Below, in pieces: positions 1 to 6,537 of a DNA stretch of 12,385 nucleotides. Location of the stretch: contig JAHIKF010000161.1 in the NCBI GenBank assembly GCA_018897875.1, forward strand, positions 1 to 12,385, written 5' to 3'. This DNA is from Pseudomonadota bacterium. Lineage in GTDB: Bacteria; Desulfobacterota; Desulfobaccia; Desulfobaccales; 0-14-0-80-60-11. The notes below the pieces were generated by a model. It was given only the letters and a program-made list of their open reading frames with translations. It made no database searches and was not told the origin of the DNA. Every line of letters begins with the position of its first letter. The first letter of the stretch is position 1. The translations under genes were made by a program, and so were the position numbers.

Positions 1-96
1 ACGCAGGTCCCCCCCTACAAAAATTGTCCAATGAGCGCTAATCGGTATCAGGAAGAGGAGACCGCTGGGGCGGGAGGCTGCTGGAGAGGGCCGGGC

Positions 97-474
97 TTAC
101 CCCGAAAACGCGCCGCCCCGGGTTCCCAGGAAGGTGTGCAGGCTCTGGACTACGGGGGAGGCCGGGTCGGCCGGAAGGTCCCAGAGCACAATCAGCATGG
201 CCCCCATGACCCCATCTCCCCAGGAGCAGCTGCATTTAACCGTGGGTGCTAAGCGCGGCGCCCCCAAGATTTCCGTGAGCCGGGCGATGAATTCCCGTCC
301 CTGGGTGGAGGCTGGCACGTTTAACGAGGCCTGGTCGGGGTAGAGGGTGAGGGAGAATTCCACTTCGCCGTCGGTCTCGGCATGATCGTCCCGGCGGGCG
401 CGGCCTTCCACCATAGCCACCTTGCGGCGCTGTTCCTGGTTATCGATGGCTATGTGCCACTCTTGAGACAACAA
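97..474 (-). CDS. Small hypothetical protein (hypA), paralogue of the protein at 2779-3159
   Basis: This 125-residue protein is of no family I recognise. It starts at a TTG preceded by AAGGG four bases upstream and ends in TAA. It has no signal peptide or membrane segment and looks like a small soluble alpha/beta protein. A hand alignment with the product of 2779-3159 is nearly gapless from Trp6 to the end. Shared positions include W6, an E-G pair near 24, E-x-x-F, P-x-x-x-S-L-x-V, the L-x-E-x-L-G-A stretch near 70, and G-A-x-L-x-V-x-W-x-x-P-A-D near 90-103, with roughly a quarter of residues identical. This conservation upstream of the first internal Met supports the TTG start. The paralogy is seen by eye; the function is unknown. 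The only possible downstream context is the 96 bases to the window edge, where I see no gene. Confidence 0.72.
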   Translation of the reverse strand: MLSQEWHIAIDNQEQRRKVAMVEGRARRDDHAETDGEVEFSLTLYPDQASLNVPASTQGREFIARLTEILGAPRLAPTVKCSCSWGDGVMGAMLIVLWDLPADPASPVVQSLHTFLGTRGGAFSG

Positions 475-590
475 TTCACCCTTATTCCCTCAGCCCGGCT
501 AGCGGCCAAACCCGGCGCACCGGTCTATGGTTATGCTTCATAAATTGTATGGCAATTATTTTGCCCGGACCTCCTGAAAGCCCTTTTAAA

Positions 591-675
591 GTCCCCCTTT
601 CCTAAAGGGGGATTTAGGGGGATTATCAAACGGTTATGTAATCCCCCCTGCCCCCCTTTAGAAAAGGGGGGTAAA
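591..675. repeat. C/G-tract double palindrome, copy 1
   Basis: Two oppositely oriented halves, each a CCCCCTTT...AAAGGGGG hairpin next to a second G-run (TTAGGGGGATTA in one half, TAATCCCCCC in the other), are joined by an AT-rich linker. The same design recurs at 6351-6432 and 10529-10615. Together with 791-960 it fills the 489-base gap between hypA and the cytochrome gene, in which I find no credible gene. Confidence 0.75.
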
Positions 676-790
676 ATACTGGCCGTTATTGTGGCTTTTT
701 TCTTAATAGAAAAGCCATCTGAATTATGAAGCGTCACACTATGCGCCGGGCGTTTGCCGATTTCCCGGCGTCTGTTCCGAAAAGTCTTGG

Positions 791-960
791 TGGCACCGGT
801 ATCTTACCGGTGCGGGTGCACAGGTTGAAAACCTGTGCCACCAAAGTTTAATGTAGGGTGCGTACTACGCACCATCAATCCATTTGAGTGGCGGGCGTGG
901 ACGCCCGCCCTACCTTACTTTTCATAATTTACGGGTGGGCCAAAGGCCCATGAGCAACTG
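791..960 (+). repeat. Composite four-hairpin repeat cassette, left copy
   Basis: Four palindromic modules lie in fixed order. Module 1 (about 791-845) is a pair of hairpins bracketed by GTGGCACC and its near complement: a GCACCGGTA stem, then a GCACAGGTT stem. Module 2 (853-873) is a GTAG-footed hairpin with stem GGTGCGT. Module 3 (890-913) is a GGCGGGCG hairpin ending in CTAC. Module 4 (934-960) is a TGGGCC hairpin followed by TGAGCAACTG. The same four modules in the same order and orientation recur at 12116-12280. The cassette stops just before the stop codon of the minus-strand cytochrome gene at 964. Confidence 0.85.
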
Positions 961-963
961 CCG

Positions 964-1548
964 TCATCTTTCCAAGAAGAACATCCGCCGCCAGAGGTTC
1001 TTGCCCGCTAAGGCGTGCAGGGTGACCGCCCCCACGTGGATGGCGAGAAATGCGAGGATGAGCCACAGGCCGAGTTCGTGCATTTCCTTGATGGCGTGGA
1101 CGACTCCCCCGGCCTTGTGCCCCGGATAGAGCCAGAGGGCCATCAAGCTGCCGGTCAGCGCCATCCAGGCAAAGACCGCCAAGCCGAAGGTCTGGACCAC
1201 TCCGGCCAACCCCTGATGCGAGGCCCGCTCCGGAAGCCTCAGCCTCAGGAGGGACAGACAATCTTCCCCGGCCAGCTTGAGCCGTTCCGGGGTATAGGGC
1301 AGCCACTGGCTGAACCGGGTCTCCCGGGGGCCATAAAACCCGTGCCAGATCCGCCAGGCCATGAAAAAGCTCAGGGTCAGGCCCAGCCATTTGTGGACAC
1401 TGAATCCCAGGTGGTGGCCCCGTTTGTAGTCGCCGGCCCACAGGCCCGCTATCAGGGCCAGGATGCCGAACACCGTTAAACCTAAATGGATGAACCTGGT
1501 GAGGTCATCCAGGTCGTTGGTCTCTATGGGTTGTGGCGTCTCAGTCAT
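964..1548 (-). CDS. Cytochrome b561 / Ni-hydrogenase cytochrome b-like membrane protein
   Basis: The product is a 194-residue integral membrane protein resembling the four-helix di-haem cytochrome b family that passes electrons between quinones and partner redox proteins in the inner membrane. Hydrophobic segments lie at about residues 18-38, 53-72, 113-140 and 158-180. Candidate haem-ligand histidines are H21 in the first helix, H52 (VHKWLG) at the start of the second, H157 (MHELG) and H171 in the last. H45/H46, H69, H151 and H178 are also present. The ATG at 1548 is chosen because AGGAG lies eight bases upstream; the 16-residue longer version lacks such a site. The partner protein is not adjacent; the upstream gene is the MBL hydrolase, 81 bp away on the same strand and possibly cotranscribed. 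Family assignment is by motif and topology only, and the electron donor cannot be inferred. Confidence 0.8.
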   Translation of the reverse strand: MTETPQPIETNDLDDLTRFIHLGLTVFGILALIAGLWAGDYKRGHHLGFSVHKWLGLTLSFFMAWRIWHGFYGPRETRFSQWLPYTPERLKLAGEDCLSLLRLRLPERASHQGLAGVVQTFGLAVFAWMALTGSLMALWLYPGHKAGGVVHAIKEMHELGLWLILAFLAIHVGAVTLHALAGKNLWRRMFFLER

Positions 1549-1629
1549 AGGCGATCTCCTGCTTAACGAAGGCCGAGCCCGCAACGGTGACTGCACGGGT
1601 GGCGCATCATGAACCCGCCGGGGGCCAGG

Positions 1630-2622
1630 TTAGACCAGCTCTTTTAACCGGGCGGCAAAGCCCGGGAGTTGCAAGGCCTCGTCCACCCTTCCTAACCCCA
1701 TCAGGGCAAAGCCTTTCCCCATATTAGCTTCCAACAGGTCCGGGGCCACCTTGAGGATCCGGTCAAAAATCTCCAGGGCCTCGTCATAGTGCGACAGCTC
1801 GGTCAGGGTGGTGGCTTTATAGACCAGGGCTTCCACGTTGGCCGGGTCCAGCATCAAGGCCATGTTGTAGCATTCCAGGGCCTTTTCCGGGCGGCCGGCC
1901 TCGCTCAGCATCCGGGCCGCGTCCAGGTACGGCTGGCGGGGGTCTTCCTCCACTCCCTTCCGGGTTTCGATATAGGCGTTGAGCACGTGGTCGCCGCCGT
2001 CCGAGAAGGCCGGCATGCCGTGCCCGGGGAGAAGGAAATCCACCGCGTAGGGCACCAAACGGGCTAAAGAGGCCACCTGTTGCTCCATATTGCCCAACTG
2101 CTTGTCTGCGTCCGCCAAAATGTTCTCCGTGGCACTGCTGGGGAACAGCGTATCGCCGGAGAACAGGATACGGTTGTGATGCTCATAGAGGCAGATGTCA
2201 CCCTTGGTATGGCCAGGGGTGGGGATGACCTCCAGGAGATGGGGCCCCACCTGGATGCGCTCGCCGCCCCGCAACATCACCACCTGGTCGATGCGGCCGG
2301 ATTTTTCCATGATTTGCATGAAGGGGACGTTGCGAAAATTGATATACGGCAGGGTGTCCATGTGGCCGTAGACCTTGGGCTTGGACCAGTCGAAGAGCTC
2401 CCCCATCCCCCCCACGTGATCGAAGTGACAGTGGGTAATGAAGACTTGTTCCAGGAGGGATATATCGAATTCCTGGCTCAACTCGTGGAGCATGCCGTAA
2501 TAGTTGCCGGTGTCGATAAGCGTGCGACCCTCGTTCAAGACGTAGACATTGCAGCTCATGCCGGCTTCTTCCACCCACCAGATACCTTCAAGCCTTGGGT
2601 CATATTCTCCGAGATGGATCAT
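1630..2622 (-). CDS. Metallo-beta-lactamase fold hydrolase with C-terminal TPR repeats
   Basis: A 330-residue soluble protein with two parts. Residues 1-225 form a metallo-beta-lactamase domain with the full di-metal ligand set: HCHFDH at 64-69, PGHT with H138, SGDT with D157 and PGHG with H201. This pattern fits a hydrolase of the glyoxalase II/general MBL type; the substrate cannot be told. Residues about 230-320 form TPR-like helices with the usual A-x-x-x-Y...P-x-x-x-E-A-L pattern (EKALECYNMALMLDP, then DEALEIFDRILKVAP, then a partial DEAL repeat), likely for protein binding. The ATG at 2622 follows GGAGGA at good spacing, whereas the nine-residue longer reading would need a GTG without a clear site. 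No signal peptide is present. The gene is co-directional with hypB upstream (156 bp gap) and the cytochrome gene downstream. Confidence 0.9.
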   Translation of the reverse strand: MIHLGEYDPRLEGIWWVEEAGMSCNVYVLNEGRTLIDTGNYYGMLHELSQEFDISLLEQVFITHCHFDHVGGMGELFDWSKPKVYGHMDTLPYINFRNVPFMQIMEKSGRIDQVVMLRGGERIQVGPHLLEVIPTPGHTKGDICLYEHHNRILFSGDTLFPSSATENILADADKQLGNMEQQVASLARLVPYAVDFLLPGHGMPAFSDGGDHVLNAYIETRKGVEEDPRQPYLDAARMLSEAGRPEKALECYNMALMLDPANVEALVYKATTLTELSHYDEALEIFDRILKVAPDLLEANMGKGFALMGLGRVDEALQLPGFAARLKELV

Positions 2623-2778
2623 TGCTCCTCCGATGCTTTTCTCTCTCACGCAAAGACAACCTAGGTAACCGCTGCCCTCGGCTGTTCTTTACCCGATATC
2701 CGTGGTGGGGGGTGCCCACCTCTTATTTTGGCCGTCGTTGCCAATCGTTGGTTTTTGCTGAAAGCTGATCGCTGATAG

Positions 2779-3159
2779 CTATTTTTCCAGGGATTGGCCC
2801 ACAATCTCTTCCAGGCGCCGGAGCATGGCCGGGCGCCCGTCGGCCGGGAAGCGCCATTCCACCAACAACAAGGCGCCTTCTTCCTCATCCTGGCGGCCGC
2901 CCACCTGAGTCCGGGGCGGCTCTTCCGAAGCGCCCAACTGCTCGAACAGGTAGTCCAGCAGGCGCTCGCCGTCAAAGTCCCGACTCACTTCCAGGGAAAG
3001 ATGAGTGGGGCCCATCACGGCATAAAAGTAGAGTTCATCGTGATAAGGCCGCTCATAGGGTGGGGAGACGTTGCCTTCCAGAATGAGACGGCGAGGGCGG
3101 GCTTCCACCTGCAGAATGGTAAATTTCCAGTCTTTATGGACATTTGCCGTCGTTGACAT
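2779..3159 (-). CDS. Small hypothetical protein (hypB), paralogue of hypA, leaderless
   Basis: A 126-residue soluble protein of unknown function. From W11 onward it aligns almost without gaps with the product of 97-474. It shares W, an E-G pair, E-x-x-F, S-L-x-V, L-x-E-x-L-G-A and the C-terminal block GALLLVEWRFPAD (about residues 92-104). A charged insert-like stretch (GRQDEEEG) precedes that block. The ATG at 3159 is chosen because a perfect promoter lies immediately upstream. An upstream in-frame TTG at 3195 falls inside the -35 box, so it would not be transcribed from that promoter. There is no Shine-Dalgarno, consistent with a leaderless message. The MBL-TPR gene follows on the same strand. 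No domain family is recognised; a small regulatory or ligand-binding role would be a guess. Confidence 0.78.
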   Translation of the reverse strand: MSTTANVHKDWKFTILQVEARPRRLILEGNVSPPYERPYHDELYFYAVMGPTHLSLEVSRDFDGERLLDYLFEQLGASEEPPRTQVGGRQDEEEGALLLVEWRFPADGRPAMLRRLEEIVGQSLEK

Positions 3160-3166
3160 CTTTTGA

Positions 3167-3195
3167 ATTATACCCGCTTTGGGGCCGGATGTCAA
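3167..3195 (-). promoter_or_regulatory. Perfect consensus sigma70-type promoter of hypB
   Basis: On the minus strand TTGACA (3195-3190) and TATAAT (3172-3167) are separated by exactly 17 bases, matching the housekeeping consensus at all 12 positions. A start point 6-7 bases beyond the -10 box falls at about 3161-3159, on or next to the ATG of hypB at 3159, which predicts a message with no 5' leader. Confidence 0.8.
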
Positions 3196-3322
3196 ACCGG
3201 GCCGGGACTATAAATCTCAGGGTAAATCTTGATTATTACCGATAAAGTCCGGCTCCAGGTAACGAAGCCGGCGGAGAATCGACGCATACCTCCTGCACTC
3301 CCCTGAATACCATGTTCGTCTT

Positions 3323-3351
3323 GTAGGGGCGGGTTTTAAACCCGCCCCTAC
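3323..3351. repeat. GTAG-footed palindrome (REP-like)
   Basis: A 29-base inverted repeat: 14 bases beginning GTAGGGGCGGGTTT, one central T, and the exact complement ending CCCCTAC. It lies in the 248-base gap between hypB and the amidohydrolase, where I see no gene. It has no following T-run, so it is not a typical intrinsic terminator. Confidence 0.85.
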
Positions 3352-3443
3352 ACGTGATATCAATAGGTTATCTGATTGGTTGGTTTCATTTCAAAGCGCA
3401 CATGGTATAAGATACGCCCCGGTCGAGTTTTGACCGCGGCTGG

Positions 3444-4196
3444 TTATCCCAACCGGCACAGGCGACGAAAGTTGTCCCCCAGGATGCCCCGGGTCTGGGC
3501 CTCAGGCAGGTTGAGGCGGAGGATTTTGTCCAACTCGGCCGCGGGGGTGCCGAAGGGGTAGTCGCTGCCGAACAGCAGACGATCGGTGCCGAAGCGCCGG
3601 ATGAAGTCCTTGATCTCCGGTAGCGCCGCCACGCCGGTGTCGGCATAGACCTGGGGGCGGCGCCACACCCCGGCCCGGTCCAGGGCCACGTAGCCGCCAC
3701 TTAACCCCCCCAGGTGGGGGATGATCACCGGCAGGTCCGGGGCCAGTTCCTCCAGGAAGAACCGGGTGTTTTCCAGCGACTCTTCCAGGAGGATGGGCAG
3801 CTGCCGCTCCCGCACCACCTGCAAAAACTCCCGGCAGCGGGGGTCGCCGTAGCGGTATTCGGGCTCATCAGGGTGCCGGTGCCATTTGATGGCCACGTAC
3901 TCCGGACCAAGGTCTTCCCAAGCGAAGTCGTTCCACACAAAAAAGTAAGGGTAAGTGGCGATCTCCGGGTCCTTGAGGTCCAGGAGGTACTGGTGCGCCC
4001 GGCGGCGGCAGGTCTGCCAGGCGGGCGTGTCGGTAAAGCCGGGGTCGTAGCGGTCGTAAATGTCCTCCACCGGCGCAATCAGCGCCGCGCCGCGGATGCC
4101 TGATTCCAGCAGCAGGGGCCGGATGCGGTCCCAACCCCAGTTCACGTGCTCCACCCCGGTGTGGAGATGGCAGTCGATGATATGATAGGTTTTCAT
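3444..4196 (-). CDS. Amidohydrolase-2 type TIM-barrel metal-dependent hydrolase
   Basis: A 250-residue cytosolic protein of the amidohydrolase superfamily (Amidohydro_2-like). Visible landmarks in order are HxH at H10/H12 (DCHLHTG) at the end of strand 1, IKWH at 103-106, PHLGG with H161, YADTG at 184-188 and LFGSDYPFG with D212, the conserved strand-8 aspartate. Members hydrolyse or decarboxylate small substrates; the substrate here is not predictable. At the place where strand 5 usually offers a histidine (the I-H-x pattern) this protein reads LLEES (E138/E139), so metal binding may be altered. The length is short for the family, which often has 270-350 residues, but both ends look complete. 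The ATG at 4196 was chosen; a TTG two codons earlier is possible. It has no strong ribosome site and lies 18 bp after the HEPN gene stop, suggesting cotranscription. Confidence 0.85.
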   Translation of the reverse strand: MKTYHIIDCHLHTGVEHVNWGWDRIRPLLLESGIRGAALIAPVEDIYDRYDPGFTDTPAWQTCRRRAHQYLLDLKDPEIATYPYFFVWNDFAWEDLGPEYVAIKWHRHPDEPEYRYGDPRCREFLQVVRERQLPILLEESLENTRFFLEELAPDLPVIIPHLGGLSGGYVALDRAGVWRRPQVYADTGVAALPEIKDFIRRFGTDRLLFGSDYPFGTPAAELDKILRLNLPEAQTRGILGDNFRRLCRLG

Positions 4197-4214
4197 TGGC
4201 AAAACTTATTGGCT

Positions 4215-5159
4215 TTAATAATCATTGTCTGCATATTCTTGGCCGAACCATTCGTCTGTCTCATCTGATCTATCATAATCAGTCTCCATACCGGATAGAT
4301 TCAATTCTTGCCAATCTTGCAAATATAGGTCACATATATCGCACTTAAACGAAATAGCGGAGAATGTTAATATAGGAGTTGCGCCACCGTCCTCATCTGG
4401 GTCAAATGATAATTCAGTATCTCCTTCGAGAATACCCTCACTGCCACATATTGGACATATGGTTATATAGTATTCCCAGCCATTTATTGATACATAATTT
4501 TTTTCTGGCAAAAGTTGACGTGATTTTAATTTAGCCTTTTCGATAATTTTTCTGACCCGTTCAACTCTTTCTTCCGCAAATTTATCTAAAAAATAATTAT
4601 CTTTATCACTAAGATTATAATACTGAAAGTGAACAATCTTATATTCCTTCAATAATTTACAAATTTGTAATGCAACAAAGGCTGTTCTGTCTAATTCATA
4701 TTTTTGAAAGTTCGGTAATGCCAAATGGACACTTGCATTTCTGCATTTAGAGAGAAACTTTAAATGAGGTTGGAGTGATTGCTTTAAATCTGGTCTTAAA
4801 ATATATAAACAAGAAATGCATTCATCTAATTCAATTGTTTTATAAGAAAATGAACGGAGGTCAATATCATACTTACGCCATTCAAATCTCTTTGGCATGA
4901 CAATTGGATTAGACAATAATGTTCGCAACTCTAATGGTAAATCTGTTCTAAAAACAAGCAATAAACTCTGATGGGCAATTAGTGATTTCAGCATTAGTTC
5001 TACTGAAATTGCTAAATTGCCAATTGAAACTTGCAGATTAGCATAATAAGAATGAGTTTGGTTATGAAATAAATTAAGGCCGGAGCGAAGATAATCTATT
5101 GCTGCTCTTGAAAGGTTATCAACATAATAATTTTTAATTGTTGTGACATAATCTTCCAT
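4215..5159 (-). CDS. HEPN-motif protein with C-terminal zinc ribbon, AT-rich island
   Basis: A 314-residue protein without a family I can name. The N-terminal two thirds are alpha-helical. Residues 48-62 (NLAISVELMLKSLIA) resemble the helix preceding the catalytic helix in HEPN domains, and CRNASVH (R140, N141, H145) is the canonical R-N-x3-H motif of HEPN ribonucleases. Residues 234-280 carry two CxxC pairs (C235/C238 and C273/C276), a probable zinc ribbon. The tail (291-314) is very acidic. HEPN proteins commonly act as RNases in toxin-antitoxin, abortive-infection and RNA-processing roles; RNA cleavage here is inference. The gene is strikingly AT-rich against GC-rich neighbours, a sign of recent transfer. 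GAGGA lies 11 bases before the ATG. No MNT-type antitoxin is adjacent: the flanking genes are a Mth938-like gene upstream and an amidohydrolase 18 bp downstream, both on the same strand. Confidence 0.82.
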   Translation of the reverse strand: MEDYVTTIKNYYVDNLSRAAIDYLRSGLNLFHNQTHSYYANLQVSIGNLAISVELMLKSLIAHQSLLLVFRTDLPLELRTLLSNPIVMPKRFEWRKYDIDLRSFSYKTIELDECISCLYILRPDLKQSLQPHLKFLSKCRNASVHLALPNFQKYELDRTAFVALQICKLLKEYKIVHFQYYNLSDKDNYFLDKFAEERVERVRKIIEKAKLKSRQLLPEKNYVSINGWEYYITICPICGSEGILEGDTELSFDPDEDGGATPILTFSAISFKCDICDLYLQDWQELNLSGMETDYDRSDETDEWFGQEYADNDY

Positions 5160-5207
5160 AAAATAATTATTCCTCTATATTCATCATAAAATATTTATTA
5201 AGCAACC

Positions 5208-5549
5208 CTAACAGGTGAGGTGCAACGCCGCCGCCAGGCGCCGCGTCCCGCTTAAGTCGTTGATGACCCGGCAGGCCTCCCGGGTGGGGTGGGCCAGCAG
5301 CTCCACCCCCCGGTCCTGGAGGTAAGCCGCCAGGGCCGGGTCCACCTGCATTTTCCCGGGCTCGCCCTGGCCCACTACCAGCACCTGGGGGTTGGCGGCC
5401 AGGGCCTCGGCCACGTCGTCCAGTTGCAGCAGGTGGCCCTCCTGGCGCCACCAGTCGCCTTTGATCCGGCCCGGCCAGATCAGGACGTCGTTTCTGAAGG
5501 TCTGCCCCTCAATCACGATGATCCCAAATTCGTAACGGTCAATATGCAT
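5208..5549 (-). CDS. Mth938-like (DUF498/NDUFAF3-type) domain protein
   Basis: A 113-residue single-domain protein of the Mth938-like fold, related to the complex I assembly factor NDUFAF3 in mitochondria; bacterial members are mostly uncharacterised. Visible signature: the N-terminal strand pattern ending in IWPGRIKGDWWR (24-35), then VVGQGEPG (58-65), the GVELLAHPTREACRVIN stretch (81-97) and the typical end RRLAAALHLTC. The length is normal for the family. The ATG at 5549 follows GAGGGA at short spacing. The gene is complete, with its stop directly beside the start of the AT-rich island that holds the HEPN gene, so any acquired DNA inserted after the stop codon rather than within the gene. 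The Slp lipoprotein gene lies 106 bp upstream on the same strand. Confidence 0.85.
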   Translation of the reverse strand: MHIDRYEFGIIVIEGQTFRNDVLIWPGRIKGDWWRQEGHLLQLDDVAEALAANPQVLVVGQGEPGKMQVDPALAAYLQDRGVELLAHPTREACRVINDLSGTRRLAAALHLTC

Positions 5550-5655
5550 ACGTCCCTCATTTATCCCGGTTTTACGCCAGTTGCGGTATCAAGTCTGTTC
5601 ATAAATAAATGCCTGCCCCGGCGTTTTTCCCTAAAACCTAAAACCTAAAACCGCA

Positions 5656-6180
5656 TTAAAACCGGCCGCCGCCGCGGTAGATGTCAAAATAGGGCGGTGT
5701 GTACCAGTACTCCAGTTCGGGAGGATACCACTCCCGGGGCACGGGGTAGTAGAATTTTTCCCAGGTAGGGGGTTCCAGAAAAGTGACCTGCCGGGCCTTC
5801 AAGAGCAGCCAGCCGTCCTTCTGGCCCACCACTACCCCGGCCACCACCACCTTGCTCTTAGGGACGTACTTGTTGGAGTTCAGCCACTGGTCGCTCTCCA
5901 CCAGGAAGGTACCCCCGGAGGCAGCGCCCACCGGGTAGAACCGGTCGTCCAGTTGCCGCTGGTCCACCGTCAGCAGGCTGCCCTGCTCCCAGGGGGTCAC
6001 GCTCATGACCTCGCCCCCCAGGATCGTAAGCCGGCCCCTATACTTATCCGGTCGCGCCGATAGTTCCGCAAAACTCACCCGGGGGCCGGCCTCCTGTTGC
6101 AGGCTGGTTTCGATGGCCGGAACGCAGCCCACCGCCAGGATGAGCCCAAAGAGGAGCGGCAGGCTCCATGACCTGGGCAT
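5656..6180 (-). CDS. Slp-family outer-membrane lipoprotein
   Basis: A 174-residue lipoprotein. Residues 1-18 form a short signal peptide ending in the lipobox LAVGC, with C19 as the lipid-modified residue. Position +2 is Val, not Asp, which predicts outer-membrane delivery. The body matches the Slp family layout: a start near SFAELSARPDKYRGR, a GGEVMSVTP strand (about 55-63), then TVDQRQLDDRFYPVG, GGTFLVES and KSKVVVAGVVVGQKDG, followed by a Tyr/Pro/Trp-rich tail (about 138-174). Slp proteins are starvation- or stress-linked envelope lipoproteins of unclear biochemical role. The ATG at 6180 has AAGGAG six bases upstream. It heads the minus-strand run and diverges from trmJ across a 357-base gap. 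Confidence 0.88.
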   Translation of the reverse strand: MPRSWSLPLLFGLILAVGCVPAIETSLQQEAGPRVSFAELSARPDKYRGRLTILGGEVMSVTPWEQGSLLTVDQRQLDDRFYPVGAASGGTFLVESDQWLNSNKYVPKSKVVVAGVVVGQKDGWLLLKARQVTFLEPPTWEKFYYPVPREWYPPELEYWYTPPYFDIYRGGGRF

Positions 6181-6350
6181 CTTCTTCTCCTTCCTGCCGC
6201 GGCCGGTGTGTCTCTGCCGGCCTGAAGGCCTTACTCTTCATATTAACCCAATTGGCCGGCGATGGCCAGTAGGTGCCGGTTGCTTGTGGGCGGCGGTTGA
6301 GGCGCAGGGTTATAGCGTTTGCCATAAATCTCTTCCAGTTGCCCGTTCTT

Positions 6351-6432
6351 AAATCCCCCTTTTCCAAAGGGGGACTTTAATAGCTATTCCTTATATTTCC
6401 CCCCCTTTTTTAAAGGGGGGTAGGGGGGATTA
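6351..6432. repeat. C/G-tract double palindrome, copy 2
   Basis: Two CCCCCTTTT...AAAGGGGG-type hairpins separated by an AT-rich linker, the second followed by TAGGGGGGATTA. The architecture matches 591-675 and 10529-10615. It sits in the divergent gap 6181-6537 between the lipoprotein and trmJ genes; the rest of that gap shows no gene. Confidence 0.75.
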
Positions 6433-6502
6433 GAATGATTACGCTATCGGAAAATACTTTTAGCATTCGCTATAAGTCGCTTTTCCCGACTACTGCCTGC
6501 TG

Positions 6503-6531
6503 TTGGCCGGAATCAGCGGATATGCTAAAGT
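6503..6531 (+). promoter_or_regulatory. Possible trmJ promoter giving a leaderless message
   Basis: TTGGCC (6503-6508) and TAAAGT (6526-6531) are 17 bases apart, each matching the sigma70 consensus at four of six positions. The ATG at 6538 lies six bases beyond the -10 box, at the expected transcription start. This is weak on its own but agrees with the missing ribosome site of trmJ. Confidence 0.4.
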
Positions 6532-6537
6532 TATGGC

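Noticed and set aside
3160..3195. TTG start extending hypB by 12 residues
   Set aside because: The TTG is part of the -35 box of a perfect promoter, so it would not be in the transcript, and the extension has no paralogue support.
3323..3351. Strong palindromes considered as intrinsic terminators
   Set aside because: None of the GTAG palindromes is followed by a T-run on the relevant strand; they may still stabilise or stop messages, but the sequence does not show it.
4197..5207. Terminal repeats or target duplication bounding the AT-rich island
   Set aside because: Only a weak resemblance (GCTTTAATAA on the left, GCTTAATAA on the opposite strand at the right) was found; too short and imperfect to call, and no integrase or transposase is present.
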